Source: Nitrospira moscoviensis (GTDB lineage: Bacteria > Nitrospirota > Nitrospiria > Nitrospirales > Nitrospiraceae). From it: a DNA stretch of 64,000 nucleotides. This document shows, piece after piece, positions 8,392 through 16,731 of this stretch; the first letter of the stretch is position 1; each line of letters starts with the position of its first letter. The DNA lies in assembly GCF_001273775.1 (NCBI RefSeq), contig NZ_CP011801.1, positions 1,590,001 to 1,654,000 of the forward strand, given 5' to 3'. A program made the position numbers and the translations under genes. Under the pieces are notes generated by a model. That model saw only the letters and a list, made by a program, of their open reading frames with translations. It did no database searches and had not been told where the DNA came from.

Positions 8392-8772
8392 GTGAGCTTC
8401 TCTAGGATTCCACCGACCGGAGAGGAATCGGCACATCCCGACCGGAGGGATGGAACGCGTGTTCCGACGATTGAGCCGTGCGGGTATCACCTGGCCCATT
8501 TCATCGACCACGAGTCCGTCGAATTTACAGAAGGCTACGCGCTCACTCTCAACACCAGTCCGCAGGGGCTTCTGCTGCTCATCCCCCACCGTCCGGAAAG
8601 CCAGCAAGTGTTCGAAGTGCATCTGCCGGCTTCCGGCAAGCAGGGAAGAGTCGTCAAGTTGGTGGAAGCCTGCTGGACGCGCGAAGTGGCCTTCGGCACG
8701 GGAGGTATGGTGTATCTAGTCGGCGTCAAGGCCCTCTTTGAGCCCGGCTCATCCATGAGAGCAGTGCCGTGA
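8392..8772 (+). CDS. PilZ-like domain protein
   Basis: A 126-aa protein with GTG start. Residues 50-115 form a beta-barrel pattern: ALTLNTSPQGLLLLI, then VFEVHLP, VVKLVEACWTREV and VYLVGVKALFE. This is the usual pattern of degenerate PilZ proteins of the type where NxSxxGL is replaced by NTSPQGL. Classical c-di-GMP residues (RXXXR ahead of the barrel) are only partly present (RRDGTR near residue 19). It could bind c-di-GMP or be a non-binding relative. It follows the PAS-like gene and may be co-transcribed. Confidence 0.55.
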   Translation: MSFSRIPPTGEESAHPDRRDGTRVPTIEPCGYHLAHFIDHESVEFTEGYALTLNTSPQGLLLLIPHRPESQQVFEVHLPASGKQGRVVKLVEACWTREVAFGTGGMVYLVGVKALFEPGSSMRAVP

Positions 8773-8806
8773 TGACCGGGGCGGCAGACTTGTAAACAGG
8801 TGGTCG

Positions 8807-9178
8807 GTGTTCACGAAGCGTTGGTTCGCCATCACCATCTTGATCGTTCTGCTTTTCAGCTCGTTGACCGGCTGTGGAAGCGGAGGCGGCGATCAGATCG
8901 TTTCAACCGGTGCAACGTCAACCACAACAGCCACCGTTATGGGATTAGATCCCCACGCGCTCTATTACTTCGCTGTCAGCGCCTATAACGGTGCGAGCAG
9001 TCCTTGCTCGAACGAGGTGCAGGCTGCGGCATCTCCGTCCGGCACCGTGTCCTTGATATGGAATGGAGTCTCCGACTCAACTGTTTCCGCCTATGATGTT
9101 CATTATGGGAAACAGTCCCCGGAACAGCATGCCGACTGCTCCTATTCCGATGTTCTGCGGGTACCGGTTTCATCTTAG
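8807..9178 (+). CDS. Lipoprotein with rearranged fibronectin type III fragments
   Basis: A 123-aa product from a GTG start. The lipoprotein signal ends in SSLTGC (Cys at residue 23). The mature part begins with the end of a fibronectin type III domain (TATVMGLDPHALYYFAVSAYN) and continues with the beginning of another (VSLIWNGVSDSTVSAYDVHYGK), which stops before completing. Complete domains would have the reverse order, so this looks like a shortened multi-domain gene that lost parts of two domains. It overlaps the 3' end of the convergent araC-type gene by nine bases. Confidence 0.5.
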   Translation: MFTKRWFAITILIVLLFSSLTGCGSGGGDQIVSTGATSTTTATVMGLDPHALYYFAVSAYNGASSPCSNEVQAAASPSGTVSLIWNGVSDSTVSAYDVHYGKQSPEQHADCSYSDVLRVPVSS

Positions 9179-10189
9179 TTTCGATGCGGCGGAGTCCACG
9201 GCTCGCTGAACAGCGGCGCCGGCGCGGCCTGATCGTGAGTTGGCGCGGAACCGCGCCGGCGGGAGGTGGAATTCTCGCTTGAACGCACGGTTGAAGGACG
9301 CTTCGGACTCGTATCCCACGTCGCCCGCCACTTCGGCCACGCTCTTGGAGGTGGATCGCAACAGTTGGGCCGCGAGGTGCATCCTCCAGCGCGTGAGATA
9401 GCCGATCGGCGTGTCCGAGAGATAATGGCGGAACCGCTCGGCGAGCACGGAGCGCGACACACCCACTTCGCCTGCCAGCGTGGCGATGGTCCAGGGCCGG
9501 GCCGGCTCTTGATGCAGGAGCGCCAGCGCCTTTCCGACGCCGGGGTCCCGCACGCCGGCGAGCCAGCCGGTCTGCGCCGGCGGCAGTTCCGCAATGTACC
9601 GCCGCAACGTTTCTACGAACAGCGCTTCGGACAATTTCGCGACAACCGCCGCGCCGCCCGGGCCGGAGGCCTCGGCGTGGTCTACAGAATAGCGCAACGT
9701 GTCTTCCAGCCATCGACCGGCGGCGTCGTCGCGAATATTGATCTTCACGATCGACGGAAGCCCGGCCAGGAGCATCCGACTGAGCTGCGGATCGCAGGTC
9801 ATATACCCGCAAATGAGTTTGGTGAGTTCCCCGCCGCCGCCGAATCGGGAGAGTTTGAGGCCTTCGGAGAGCACGCGAGACAGCGTCTGCGCACTGTTCA
9901 TCGGCGCGACGGCGGGACCGTTGCCCATCCGGTGCGCATGGCCGTGCGGCAGAATGACGATGTCTCCAGCCGCCAGCGGGAGCGGCGTCCCGTCGTGCTC
10001 CACGCGCACATAGCCGTGTCCCTCGGTGACGAGATGGAAAATGACCACATGCTTCGACTGGACGGAGAGATAGGACGCCATGGTGCAGGAGTCGGGCTCG
10101 ACCGCGCACCAGGGCGCAGAGAATTCGCCGTTGAAGAAGATGGCGCCGTCGAGCTTCACGGCCTTCAGCACTTCAGAGAGCACGTCCAT
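9170..10189 (-). CDS. AraC-family regulator with cupin N-terminal domain
   Basis: A 339-aa protein. The N-terminal 190 residues form the AraC-binding cupin of the cupin_6 type (HLVTEGHGYVRVEHDG, then LAAGDIVILPHGHAHRMGN). The C-terminal 100 residues hold two helix-turn-helix units (WTIATLAGEVGVSRSVLAERF and KSVAEVAGDVGYESEASFNRA) ending in the AraC signature FKREFHLPPARFR. It binds DNA and probably a small-molecule effector. It is divergent from two methyltransferase genes, and the 204-bp spacer carries direct repeats that are its likely operators. Confidence 0.88.
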   Translation of the reverse strand: MDVLSEVLKAVKLDGAIFFNGEFSAPWCAVEPDSCTMASYLSVQSKHVVIFHLVTEGHGYVRVEHDGTPLPLAAGDIVILPHGHAHRMGNGPAVAPMNSAQTLSRVLSEGLKLSRFGGGGELTKLICGYMTCDPQLSRMLLAGLPSIVKINIRDDAAGRWLEDTLRYSVDHAEASGPGGAAVVAKLSEALFVETLRRYIAELPPAQTGWLAGVRDPGVGKALALLHQEPARPWTIATLAGEVGVSRSVLAERFRHYLSDTPIGYLTRWRMHLAAQLLRSTSKSVAEVAGDVGYESEASFNRAFKREFHLPPARFRANSRSGRAGAAVQRAVDSAASKLR

Positions 10190-10211
10190 GCGAGGCTCTC
10201 CTTCGAGGGGC

Positions 10212-10299
10212 GGACAGTCGGCTAAGACGGCCGGACGCCCGGCTAACCGGACAGGCAGCTTAGCATTCCCCTGCGAAGAGAGCCAGACGCTCGGCTAAG
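10212..10299. promoter_or_regulatory. Direct repeats, probable AraC-type operator array
   Basis: Three close copies of a 15-base word, ggacagtcggctaag (10212), ggacgcccggctaac (10233) and agacgctcggctaag (10285), plus a weaker one, ggacaggcagcttag (10249), lie in one orientation. The first two are 21 bases apart, two helical turns. The position between the divergent regulator and the methyltransferase pair suggests control of both directions. Confidence 0.55.
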
Positions 10300-10393
10300 A
10301 CACGCCCCGCCTTCTTGCCTATAGTCAGTCGCGTACAGACAGACCGCAGTCAGAGCGGAAGGTGAACCACCTTACCTATCAGGGAGGCACGCC

Positions 10394-11215
10394 ATGGTGA
10401 CGCAGACAGTGGGATCGGACGGTGTGGACGTGAAGGCACGGCTCAAGGCGATTTGGACGGCCGGGGACTACGACCGATTCTCCCGGTACATGGAGGCCGG
10501 CGCGCGGGAATTTTATGAGCGGCTCAATGTCGCGCCGGGCTGCAAGCTCCTGGATGTCGGCTGCGGCTCGGGCCAGTTGGCTTTGCTCGCGGCGCGGGAT
10601 GGCGCAGAGGTGGTCGGTGTGGACATCGCGGGCAATCTGGTGGAGCGGGCGCGGGCCCGGGCCCGCGCGGAAGGGCTGACGGCGCGTTTCGAGGAAGCCG
10701 ACGCCGAAGCGTTGCCGTTCGAGGATGCCCGGTTCGACGTCGTGACCAGTCTCATCGGCGCGATGTTCGCGCCGCAGCCGGATCGCGTCGCGCGCGAATT
10801 GCTCCGTGTCTGCGTGCCGGGCGGCATGATCGCGATGGCCAATTGGACGCCGCAGGGCTTCATCGGACAGATGTTCAAAGCCGTCTCCAAATTCATCGCG
10901 CCGTCCGGAATGCCGGCGCCGGTCCTCTGGGGCGACGAGGCGACCGTCCGGCAACGGCTCGGGCACGGGCTCTCGGAACTCAATCTGACGAGACGGCAGT
11001 ATCGCTTCGAATATCCGTTTCCTCCCTCGGAGGTCGTCGAGTTCTTTCGCCTCTACTACGGGCCGACCAATCGGGCGTTCGCGTCGCTGGACCAGGCCGG
11101 GCAGGCTCACCTCCGGAAAGAACTGGAAGAGTGGTGGACTCGGCACAATCAATCCGGGCCGGATTGCACGACGGTGTACGGCGAGTATTTGGAAGTCATC
11201 GGCGTTCGAGTCTGA
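10394..11215 (+). CDS. UbiE-type SAM methyltransferase
   Basis: A 273-aa protein. Motif I is LLDVGCGSGQLALLAA near residues 53-68, then VVGVDIAGNLVERA, ADAEALPFEDARFDVV and VPGGMIAMANW, the canonical class I order. The start ATG at 10394 has AGGGAGGC upstream. Substrate is unknown; the family includes quinone and small-molecule methylases. It is the first gene downstream of the repeat array, and a second methyltransferase follows after 39 bp, so the two are probably one operon under the divergent AraC regulator. Confidence 0.82.
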   Translation: MVTQTVGSDGVDVKARLKAIWTAGDYDRFSRYMEAGAREFYERLNVAPGCKLLDVGCGSGQLALLAARDGAEVVGVDIAGNLVERARARARAEGLTARFEEADAEALPFEDARFDVVTSLIGAMFAPQPDRVARELLRVCVPGGMIAMANWTPQGFIGQMFKAVSKFIAPSGMPAPVLWGDEATVRQRLGHGLSELNLTRRQYRFEYPFPPSEVVEFFRLYYGPTNRAFASLDQAGQAHLRKELEEWWTRHNQSGPDCTTVYGEYLEVIGVRV

Positions 11216-11254
11216 ATCACTGGATTGGAACCGGCGTTGAACAAGGAGGACACG

Positions 11255-12307
11255 ATGACGATCGATCAGGACAAGCTCAACGAGTTTTTGGAGAAAGCGC
11301 TCGGCGATATCGGCGCGGCGTGGAGCGCCAACATGGTCTTGCTCGGCGACAAGCTCGGCCTCTACAAGGCGATGGCGCAGTTGGGTTCGGTGACGCCGGC
11401 CGAACTGGCCGACGCGACCGGGACGGCGGAGCGCTACATCCGCGAATGGCTCGGCAACCAGGCCGCCGGCGGCTACGTGACCTACGATCCCCCTACGGGC
11501 CGCTACAGGCTGCCGAACGAGCAGGCCGCCGCGCTGGCCGACGAGGGCAGCCCGTACTTTCTTCCCGGCGCATTCCAAGGCATCGCGGCCGGCTTCGCGG
11601 CGAATCCCAAGATCGAGCAGCGCTTCCGGACCGGCAAGGGGCTGGGGTGGGAGGAGCACGATCATCAACTGTTCGAAGGGACGGCGCGGTTCTTTCGCCC
11701 GAACTACGTGGCCCACCTCGTTTCAAGTTGGATTCCCGCGCTCGACGGCGTGGAGGCGACACTCAAGACCGGCATCCGCGTGGCGGATGTCGGCTGCGGA
11801 TTCGGCGCTTCCACCATGCTGATGGCGCAGGCTTATCCCAACTCCACCTTCGTGGGCTTCGACTATCACGAGCCGTCTATCGAGGCGGCGAGACGGCATG
11901 CCAAAGAGGCGGGCCTGACGAACCTGACGTTCGAGGTCGCTCAGTCAACGGACTATCCGGGAAGCGGCTATGGGTTCGTCACCCATTTCGATTGCCTGCA
12001 CGACATGGGCGATCCGGTCGGCGCCGCCGAGCACGTGAAGCAGACCCTGGCTCCCAATGGGACATGGATGATCGTGGAGCCCTTCGCCGGTGACAAAGTG
12101 GAAGACAATCTCAATCCAGTGGGCCGGGTCTTTTACGCCGCCTCCACCATGGTCTGTGTGCCGGCGTCTCTGCACTCCCACGGCCCGGCCTTAGGCGCGC
12201 AGGCAGGGGAAGCGCGTCTCCGCGAGGTCATCATGCAAGGCGGGTTCACGAGAGTCCGCCGCGCCACCCAGACGCCGTTCAACTTAGTCCTGGAAGCCCG
12301 GCTCTAA
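11255..12307 (+). CDS. SAM methyltransferase with winged-helix N-terminus (Rv2258c-like)
   Basis: A 350-aa protein from ATG 11255 (AAGGAGG upstream); the in-frame start at 11225 lacks a ribosome site. Residues 1-75 form a winged-helix-like dimerisation region (LGSVTPAELADATGTAERYIREWL). The SAM site is VADVGCGFGASTMLMAQ near residues 178-194, with FDYHEPSIEAAR after it. FDCLHDMGDPVGAAEHV is characteristic of the Rv2258c-type group. The reaction is unknown. It ends shortly before a hairpin that probably terminates the operon. Confidence 0.8.
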   Translation: MTIDQDKLNEFLEKALGDIGAAWSANMVLLGDKLGLYKAMAQLGSVTPAELADATGTAERYIREWLGNQAAGGYVTYDPPTGRYRLPNEQAAALADEGSPYFLPGAFQGIAAGFAANPKIEQRFRTGKGLGWEEHDHQLFEGTARFFRPNYVAHLVSSWIPALDGVEATLKTGIRVADVGCGFGASTMLMAQAYPNSTFVGFDYHEPSIEAARRHAKEAGLTNLTFEVAQSTDYPGSGYGFVTHFDCLHDMGDPVGAAEHVKQTLAPNGTWMIVEPFAGDKVEDNLNPVGRVFYAASTMVCVPASLHSHGPALGAQAGEARLREVIMQGGFTRVRRATQTPFNLVLEARL

Positions 12308-12353
12308 ATTCCGAGTCAGGGCCCAGATCCCATTGGGAGTTGTGGAGGAAGGA

Positions 12354-12380
12354 GCCCCGCCCTCGGAAGAGGACGGGGCC
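12354..12380 (+). terminator. Hairpin, possible terminator
   Basis: An 11-bp GC-rich stem (gccccgccctc / gaggacggggc) with a GGAA loop lies 46 bp after the methyltransferase stop. No clean U-run follows (cccttgtcc), so termination is plausible but may be weak. Confidence 0.5.
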
Positions 12381-12523
12381 CTTGTCCTATTGCCGTGTGA
12401 ACTCTGCAGTCGGGACGATGAGAGAAGCCGGTATGGGCCAGCTAGGGTTGTCCCCAGTTATTGCAGAGGGCGCGAGATCGGAAGATAGCTCGGGATCTCA
12501 CCAGCATGAGGGGAGGAGGAAGT

Positions 12524-13771
12524 ATGCAACGGCTCCCACCGATATCTTTCGATCAGCTACTGCCCGAGTCCGATGAACTGGAAGAAGGCGGGCTGTCCGG
12601 CGACGGCTCCACGCCGGCTGACCGTATCAAGCTGGGTGTCGCGTGGCTGTGCACGACAGCGGCGGGTATCGCCGCACTCGTCTACTCGACGATGTCGCAA
12701 GTGCCCCAAATGTACACCGTAGGAGGGCTCGTGGGACTCCTCGTGATGTACGCGGCCTATGGTGCCTCTCTGAGAAAGAAGAACCCCGTCCAATTTGCAG
12801 ACTCGCTCTACTACATGGGTTTTCTCTGGGCCGTCTTTGCCCTGCTCGCGGCCTTCGTGGCCTGGCCGGCTCTGAAATTGACCGCGGACGCCGTGCTCAC
12901 GACATTCGGCTATGCGCTGGTCGCGACGTTTTCCGGAATGCTGCTCCGGATGTTGGTCATCCAGTTCCAGGCGACGCTGTCCGATCGGATAGTCTATGCC
13001 CAAGAGACGATCGACCGCCGCGTTGCGGCGCTCGCCCGCCAGATCGACGGCGCGACGATGGACATCGCGACCTTCACACGCCGTGCGGCGAACGAGCTCG
13101 GCGGCGCGCTCAACAAGCTTGTGCGGGCGCTCGACGAGACTCGAGACAAGATCACCGAGCAACAACGGACTATGACGGCGACGATGAGCGCCGGCTTTGA
13201 ATCGTCGGTCAAAGAGATGCTGGGCCGGCTCACAGCGGTAGAGATTCCTCAGGACCTGCTCGCGACAGAAGTCGGCAAACTCGTCGCCGTCTTGGGGAAG
13301 CGGGGAGCAGACATCGAGCAAGCCGCTCGACAACTGGAAAAAAGTCTGGCGCAAACGGCCGAAACCGTGACTCGGCTCGGCGATTCGTTGTACGGATCGG
13401 AAGCCGCGAAGCGGGTTGGAACGGCCGTGAATGAGTTGTCCACGACGATTCAAGATCGAACCGGCGAATTCGCCAAGATGACCACGGCGCTGGAGAGCAG
13501 TCGCGCCGAGCTGGAGAGCCAGCTCAAGAGCATGCAGTCACTGCGATCCGCCTTCGGCAACGTCTCGACACAATTGGCGGCATTGGAGGCACAGCTGAGG
13601 GACGTGCCGTCGCAAGCGCTCAGTCTCGATGTCACCGATGGGCTTCTGAACATCCAAACGGCCATCCAGTCGAGTCTCGCCGCGAGCAAGGCCATCGAAA
13701 CGGCCATGCGGGGAGTCATGTCTTTCTTGAAGGAGAGCGTGACCGGGGAGCAGGTGGTCCATGGAAAGTGA
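12524..13771 (+). CDS. Membrane protein with MotA/ZorA-like architecture and long coiled-coil tail
   Basis: A 415-aa protein starting at ATG 12524 with GGGAGGAGGA upstream. Four hydrophobic segments lie at about residues 37-55, 63-82, 94-114 and 124-146. The last (LTTFGYALVATFSGMLLRML) has the small-residue, TT-rich look of the pore helix of ExbB/TolQ/MotA/ZorA proteins. Residues about 150-400 are a long, mostly helical cytoplasmic tail with heptad character, as in ZorA. It overlaps the next gene by 11 bases, implying fixed stoichiometry. The homology call is structural inference; overall identity to known motor proteins is not recognisable by eye. Confidence 0.55.
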   Translation: MQRLPPISFDQLLPESDELEEGGLSGDGSTPADRIKLGVAWLCTTAAGIAALVYSTMSQVPQMYTVGGLVGLLVMYAAYGASLRKKNPVQFADSLYYMGFLWAVFALLAAFVAWPALKLTADAVLTTFGYALVATFSGMLLRMLVIQFQATLSDRIVYAQETIDRRVAALARQIDGATMDIATFTRRAANELGGALNKLVRALDETRDKITEQQRTMTATMSAGFESSVKEMLGRLTAVEIPQDLLATEVGKLVAVLGKRGADIEQAARQLEKSLAQTAETVTRLGDSLYGSEAAKRVGTAVNELSTTIQDRTGEFAKMTTALESSRAELESQLKSMQSLRSAFGNVSTQLAALEAQLRDVPSQALSLDVTDGLLNIQTAIQSSLAASKAIETAMRGVMSFLKESVTGEQVVHGK

Positions 13772-14369
13772 CTCGCGTTCGGGGTGGGTGCTCGGCTTGT
13801 CACTGATCGAAGTGATGCTGCTCCTGCTCTTTGCGGGGATGATGGTCTATGTGGCGGACACGGTGGAGGGCAAGGGACAGGACGGCCGGCCCATCGTTGA
13901 CGACGCGCGGGATATCGACGGAGGTCTCCAAGCCAGACTCGAGACGGTCATGGAGAAGAACAGTGACTTGGAAAAGCAGCTGAACGAGATGACGTTCCTG
14001 GTCAATGAAGTGAAGGGCATGGTGGGCGCGAAAGGGACGGCGAAAGAAAGCTTCCAGGAAGCCGTTGAAAACTTAAAACGCGGGTATGCTTTGTGTGAGA
14101 GAAACAACAATACGTTGATCGAAGCCAGCGTGCAAAACGGCGTGGAGACCGTGGCCGTCATCGGCGATATCCCGCCCGATTTGCGGGTGAGTCTGACGAA
14201 AGGGGATCAGACGTCGGATCTCGAGGAGATCGTGTCGTTCCTGCAAGATGTCTATCAATACGAGAAAGACCGGAATTGTCGGTTCACGTACCGGCTGAAG
14301 TATGCCACGGACAAGGACTACAGGAGGGCGAGACAAGCGTTCGAGAAGTATTTTTATCCCGAGAAGTGA
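13761..14369 (+). CDS. Single-span membrane protein, MotB/ZorB-like partner
   Basis: A 202-aa protein. A short cytoplasmic N-terminus leads into one membrane helix at residues 9-31 with the pattern LSLIEVMLLLLFAGMM. In ExbD/MotB/ZorB the helix starts with a similar S-x-x-D-[LV]-M, and the Asp carries the proton; here Glu17 sits in that place. A coiled coil follows (about residues 50-100), then a small C-terminal domain ending in YRRARQAFEKYFYPEK. I do not see an OmpA-type peptidoglycan-binding signature. The ATG lies inside the end of the upstream gene, so the two are translationally coupled. Confidence 0.5.
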   Translation: MESDSRSGWVLGLSLIEVMLLLLFAGMMVYVADTVEGKGQDGRPIVDDARDIDGGLQARLETVMEKNSDLEKQLNEMTFLVNEVKGMVGAKGTAKESFQEAVENLKRGYALCERNNNTLIEASVQNGVETVAVIGDIPPDLRVSLTKGDQTSDLEEIVSFLQDVYQYEKDRNCRFTYRLKYATDKDYRRARQAFEKYFYPEK

Positions 14370-14515
14370 TGGGACCCTTCGTGCGGTGCCGATCGTCGTC
14401 CTCTCCTTGCCGAGGCGGAGCTGAATGACCACCCTTGACAATCGATGAAGCAACCTCAAGAATCTCGCCGGCGCTGATCCGTGTGCTCGATCTTCAGGCA
14501 TAAACGGAATTGAGA

Positions 14516-15154
14516 ATGGACCCAAATTTCTGGCACCAACGGTGGGAGAACAATGAGACCGGCTGGCACGAAGGGAAGGCGAACCCGCTGCTGGTCAGAC
14601 ATTTTCACGAGCTGTCTTTAGCTAAAGGCCGGCGGATCTTCGTCCCGTTGTGCGGCAAAACGCTCGATATTGGTTGGCTGCTCTCCAAGGGCCATCGGGT
14701 GGCGGGAGCCGAATTGAGTCAACTCGCCATCGAGCAATTATTCATAGACCTCGGCGTGCAACCGGAGATATCAAAAGTCGGCCAAGTCGAGCAGTGGAGC
14801 GCCAAGAATCTCGACATCTTCGTCGGCGATATTTTTGCGCTGTCGAAAAAAATCCTCGGCCCAGTCGACGCCGTCTATGACCGCGCGGCGTTAGTGGCCT
14901 TCCCCGAAGAAATGCGAAATCGATATACGGCCCACCTGACGGAGATAACCGGAAAGGCTCCGCAGTTGCTGATTTGCTACGAGTACGACCAGCGTTTAGC
15001 GGAAGGTCCGCCCTTTTCAGTGAACGCCGACGAGGTCAAGCGGCACTACGCCGGGACTTATGACGTGACGCTCATTGAAAGTGCGGATGTCGCCGGGGGA
15101 TTGAAGGGGAAAGTTTCCGCCAAAGAGAATGTATGGCTGCTGAAGAGTAAGTGA
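14516..15154 (+). CDS. tpm: Thiopurine S-methyltransferase (TPMT) family
   Basis: A 212-aa protein. The opening MDPNFWHQRWENNETGWHEG and the SAM site RIFVPLCGKTLDIGWLLSKGH are diagnostic of bacterial TPMT. GDIFALSKKILGPVDAVYDRAAL and a Cys-Tyr-Glu-Tyr segment (LLICYEYDQ) follow in the family order. Bacterial members methylate selenium or tellurium compounds and thiopurines using SAM in the cytoplasm. ATG 14516 is preferred to the TTG at 14510 by family N-terminus. It lies 146 bp after the motor-like pair and is probably separately transcribed. Confidence 0.9.
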   Translation: MDPNFWHQRWENNETGWHEGKANPLLVRHFHELSLAKGRRIFVPLCGKTLDIGWLLSKGHRVAGAELSQLAIEQLFIDLGVQPEISKVGQVEQWSAKNLDIFVGDIFALSKKILGPVDAVYDRAALVAFPEEMRNRYTAHLTEITGKAPQLLICYEYDQRLAEGPPFSVNADEVKRHYAGTYDVTLIESADVAGGLKGKVSAKENVWLLKSK

Positions 15155-15450
15155 GACAGTTCATTCGCCATGATGATGTGTAGCGCAGGACTCGCGATCA
15201 GAAAAAGACTCCCGACACCTACCCTAAGCTAGCGAGAATAGCGCTGGTCCGCCACGCGCCCTTCGATGAACTCAGGACTGGCCGCAAAATGGTTCCTAAC
15301 ACGCTCCAGAGACGGTTTTCCGGCGGTGAAGCGGATCGAGATCTGGAAGAAAGAGCAATCGCTCTTCTCTTCCCTCCGATGCGGTGAACTGTTCTCAGCA
15401 GCTGGAGGCACTCACAGGAGAGGGGATGCTCTCATGCGGAGAACACTCGT
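15155..15450. other. Intergenic stretch, no supported gene
   Basis: Short frames exist on both strands (for example minus 15229-15411), but none has a credible start, domain or codon pattern. No tRNA, clear terminator or palindromic repeat of the local families is seen. Confidence 0.4.
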
Positions 15451-15753
15451 TCAGGGTTCGTCGTTGGGAAAATCCTCACTCTGTTTGAGCCAGAGTTCAA
15501 GAAGTCTTGTCTCGCGTTCAGACTGGGAAATGCGCTCCAAAGAGAACGCACCCGTCAAGCGATCTTCATAAAAAGAGCGTTGCTTCGCGTAGGTTTTCTT
15601 AAAGGCTTCGGTCTTGAGGGTCTTCCAATGGGCATCGGATATTCCAGCATGTGCCCGCAAGAGGCTGATCTCGATGGCTTGGAACGCAAAGACTTTCGCT
15701 AAGGCCTTGATGACAGTTGCATTGGAAATGACTCTTCGAATTTTATCAGCCAT
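15451..15753 (-). CDS. Small hypothetical protein
   Basis: A 100-aa, mostly helical, charged protein. ATG 15753 has no strong ribosome site. No domain is recognised. A soluble cytoplasmic protein is suggested by the lack of signal or membrane helices. It is 68 bp downstream of the ferredoxin gene on the same strand and could share its transcript. It is AT-richer than the genes further left and lies at the edge of the island that follows. Confidence 0.45.
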   Translation of the reverse strand: MADKIRRVISNATVIKALAKVFAFQAIEISLLRAHAGISDAHWKTLKTEAFKKTYAKQRSFYEDRLTGAFSLERISQSERETRLLELWLKQSEDFPNDEP

Positions 15754-15821
15754 GACTGATCGTTTCCGTTATGCCAAGGCAAACAGAGGTGGACGGGCTT
15801 CTCCTCGTACTCCAGTCGCGA

Positions 15822-16169
15822 TCAGTTCCGCACGCCGCTCCACACCTTTGCCGGATCGATCGCCTTGTCAGGATTGAGTGTCCTCGCCTTGTCCAGCAAA
15901 ACATCCGTCGTTTCCGGATAGGCAGGGTCAGCAATGCAGCAATTGTCGACCGGACAGACCGCCGCGCATTGAGGTTCGTCAAAATGGCCCACACACTCGG
16001 TACAGCGGTCATGTGTGATCACATAGATATCGTTTCCCACTCCCTGGCCGTCGCCCACATGATTGCCCTTCGCTTCCGCGTCGCCGCGAGTTTCGAAGAT
16101 AGCCTCGTTCGGACATTCGGGCAGACAGGCCCCACAGTTGATACATTCGGCGGTAATCAGCAGTGCCAT
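15822..16169 (-). CDS. 2[4Fe-4S] ferredoxin, YfhL-like
   Basis: A 115-aa protein from ATG 16169 (AAAGGAGGAG upstream). The first cluster motif is CINCGACLPECP near residues 9-20. The second is CTECVGHFDEPQCAAVCPVDNC, where the 8-residue loop between the second and third Cys is typical of the Alvin/YfhL-type ferredoxins. It is a soluble low-potential electron carrier. The C-terminal extension (about 35 residues) is also usual for this type. A redox partner cannot be identified from neighbours. Confidence 0.9.
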   Translation of the reverse strand: MALLITAECINCGACLPECPNEAIFETRGDAEAKGNHVGDGQGVGNDIYVITHDRCTECVGHFDEPQCAAVCPVDNCCIADPAYPETTDVLLDKARTLNPDKAIDPAKVWSGVRN

Positions 16170-16348
16170 GACACGCTCCTCCTTTTCGACCACAATATAT
16201 GAATATGTAGCGCCCAAAGGCACCGGTGGGTCAAGTGCTATTATCGGCCGCGATGGTTCAATGATTCAAGCCGGACGGAATGAAGGCGCTAAGAGCCGCC
16301 CGCCACGCGCCGCGAAATTCAGAATGTCCCTATTTTTCACTCCCCGGA

Positions 16349-16449
16349 CGTGTGAATCGACAGCAGCCGATTGGAACGGAGGATTGGCAGGCGGCAATTG
16401 CGACAGCATTTGGGTTGAATCGACGCTCAGACGGCGAGGGCGGCCTTGA
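16349..16449 (+). pseudogene. 3' remnant of a REP-associated (Y1) transposase, frameshifted
   Basis: The frame reads RVNRQQPIGTEDWQAAIATAFGL, the end of RAYT transposases (R-x-x-P-x-G-x-x-x-W). The expected continuation ESTLRRRGRP is in the next frame and reaches a stop at 16447-16449, so one base has been lost near 16416. The catalytic HUH part is missing. The downstream aagtagcctgtccccct is also a typical trailer of these elements in my recollection. Confidence 0.5.
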
Positions 16450-16486
16450 AGGCCTTAGAAAAGTAGCCTGTCCCCCTTTCTTCTTC

Positions 16487-16561
16487 TCACACCAGATATC
16501 CCCCTCCGATCTCGAACAGACCGGCGAGAAGAAACAAGGCGACCGATTGTGCGATGAGCAT
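16487..16561 (-). pseudogene. 5' fragment of a YnfA/UPF0060 membrane protein gene
   Basis: Only 24 codons remain: MLIAQSVALFLLAGLFEIGG, then GYLV, and a TGA follows. This is the characteristic first helix of the UPF0060 family, which is normally about 110 residues long and would continue with Trp-Leu-Trp. The break point directly abuts the RAYT trailer sequence, suggesting the mobile fragment replaced the rest of the gene. Confidence 0.55.
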
Positions 16562-16731
16562 AGATGTCTCCCCTGGACTGACGGTGCGGCCGATGCGCTG
16601 AAGTAACATGGACGGATCAATGGCGTAATGTCGAAAGGCATCGACTACGAGCCGAACAGTCTTGACGCAGCCGGTGGAGACGGTATCGCGTCGAGTAGTC
16701 AATAAATGGGTCAGACATGAGTACCGGACCT

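Noticed and set aside
15229..15411. Minus-strand 60-codon frame as a small gene
   Set aside because: No ribosome site, no domain and not continued by any neighbour.
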